7,393 nt of DNA from Planctomycetaceae bacterium (GTDB taxonomy: Bacteria; Planctomycetota; Planctomycetia; Pirellulales; Pirellulaceae). Shown here in pieces: positions 6,497 to 7,393 of this stretch. Positions within the stretch are counted from its first letter, which is position 1. Each line of letters begins with the position of its first letter. The notes beneath the pieces were generated by a model. The model searched no databases and was not told where the DNA came from. It saw only the letters and a list, made by a program, of their open reading frames with translations. The translations under genes and the position numbers were made by a program. The stretch lies in the NCBI GenBank assembly GCA_007695205.1, contig REEF01000943.1, forward strand, positions 1-7,393, read 5' to 3'.

Positions 6497-7393
6497 ATGT
6501 TTCAGTTGCCTTCGCTCCTGCGATATCTGGGCGCGATGATCTTCATCGTCGTGGTGGCGTGCTGCGCTTGTATCTACATAAACCCCTATTCGATTCACCA
6601 GGTGTTTGTACTTCCGTACGAGGCGTTTGACACAGTTCCTGATGCTCATGGGAAAGTCACCTTGGAATCCGGCCGGCCCGTCATCGATTTTCGATTGCCA
6701 GATTCGACCTTCTCGCAAGCCACTATTACCGAATTGCAGTGCCTGTTTGATGGGCTTCTTGCCAGCGACTCCACATGGATGACCCGGTGCGTCGAGCTGG
6801 TGCGGTCACGTCTGAACGCCACCGACACCACAATGCCCAAAGCCCAGTCTGCCGACGCCGAGCATCTATACCGGTATGGTTTGGATGAGTATTACCTATG
6901 CAGCGAGCATGCGATCCTGCTGACTGAGGTGCTGCAGTTGTTTCAACGCCAAGCTCGAGTACTGTGGCTCCAGGGGCACGTCGCTGCAGAATACTTGGAT
7001 CGTGACAGGAACAAGTGGGGCTTCGTTGATCCTCACCTGAACGTGCTGTTTGTCGACTCGGACAAGACACCCATGTCCGTCGCCGAAGTGATCTATGCCG
7101 CGGAACGCAGATTGCCGTTCCACCCCATCCCGATCTGTTCAGAAAGCGAACAAACGCACTCGCTTGGGAGTCGGGACATCGACTGGACGTGGTATCACAA
7201 TATCTTGTTGAACGGCGAGTGCTACGCGTTGTCCGGCAGCACGCTGCGCGACTCTTCCCGTTGGACTCACCTGGTCAGGTATCGTCGTCGGCCTCAGATG
7301 CTGGTGCTCTCGACCAGTTACGACTCGTCGGCTGCCGAGTACCTGGAACCCTTCAGACTGCGAAAAGCTCTACTACTCGCCCTGGCAATTGTC
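6497..7393 (+). CDS. Membrane-anchored transglutaminase-like protein, 3' end outside the window
   Basis: The frame runs from ATG 6497 to the last base (299 codons) without a stop. An in-frame TAA at 6470-6472 leaves this ATG as the first start; only a weak AGGG at 6484-6487 resembles a ribosome binding site. Residues 5-28 are a strong hydrophobic segment after Arg9, and VVAC (19-22) also fits a lipobox, so the protein is either anchored by a helix or lipidated at Cys22. The central domain has the layout of the transglutaminase-like/papain-fold superfamily: Cys135 in LCSEHAILLTEVLQLF, His161 in WLQGHVAAEYLD, and Asp178 in KWGFVDPHLNV, with the typical W-x-x-V-D-P context. Such domains hydrolyse or transfer at amide bonds, or serve in assembly of envelope or exopolysaccharide systems; the substrate here is unknown. 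From about residue 289 (RKALLLALAIV) a second membrane segment begins, so a longer membrane protein is cut by the window edge. It is not obviously linked to the efflux operon. Confidence 0.8.
   Translation, partial: MFQLPSLLRYLGAMIFIVVVACCACIYINPYSIHQVFVLPYEAFDTVPDAHGKVTLESGRPVIDFRLPDSTFSQATITELQCLFDGLLASDSTWMTRCVELVRSRLNATDTTMPKAQSADAEHLYRYGLDEYYLCSEHAILLTEVLQLFQRQARVLWLQGHVAAEYLDRDRNKWGFVDPHLNVLFVDSDKTPMSVAEVIYAAERRLPFHPIPICSESEQTHSLGSRDIDWTWYHNILLNGECYALSGSTLRDSSRWTHLVRYRRRPQMLVLSTSYDSSAAEYLEPFRLRKALLLALAIV

Noticed and set aside
6349..6630. Plus-strand frame of 93 codons upstream of and into the transglutaminase-like gene
   Set aside because: It overlaps the start of the better-supported 299-codon frame and has no recognisable content.

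Overview
The window looks like chromosome from a planctomycete-type bacterium (Pirellulales-like). This rests on the overall look of the CusB/CusA pair, the moderately high GC of those genes, mostly weak or absent Shine-Dalgarno sequences, and loosely packed small genes and gene fragments around a well-kept operon. The taxonomic call is inference from recalled family resemblance, not a database search.

Layout. Bases 1-100 are non-coding and hold a perfect two-copy 37-bp tandem repeat. From 101 to 490 there may be a small Cys-rich lipoprotein gene with a good lipobox but an uncertain 3' half. The core of the window (606-5365) is a two-gene operon: a periplasmic adaptor (CusB/CzcB-like, membrane fusion protein) with His-rich stretches at both ends, then, 23 bases later and behind a good ribosome binding site, a large RND permease (CusA/CzcA-like). 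Together they should form the inner-membrane and periplasmic parts of a heavy-metal efflux pump. No outer-membrane CusC/TolC-type gene lies in the window. The permease is longer than usual and carries an apparent extra pair of hydrophobic helices.

The reading then becomes fragmentary. Directly at the end of the permease gene is the C-terminal part of a small soluble protein family (resembling WapI-type immunity-like proteins). Its recognisable homology begins upstream of any usable start codon and runs across the permease stop, so it looks like a 5'-truncated remnant. From 5664 to 6496 there is one weak candidate for a two-helix membrane protein, followed by an AT-richer stretch with two small inverted repeats and no convincing gene.

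From 6497 to the window end an uninterrupted frame of 299 codons encodes a membrane-anchored or lipidated protein with a transglutaminase-like Cys-His-Asp triad. It runs off the edge at the start of a second membrane segment.

The confident biology is metal efflux (cusBA-like) and, separately, an envelope-facing transglutaminase-like protein. I see no clear sign of a wholly new multi-gene system. The points most worth a second look are the enlarged permease, the truncated remnant fused to its 3' end, and the transglutaminase-like gene.
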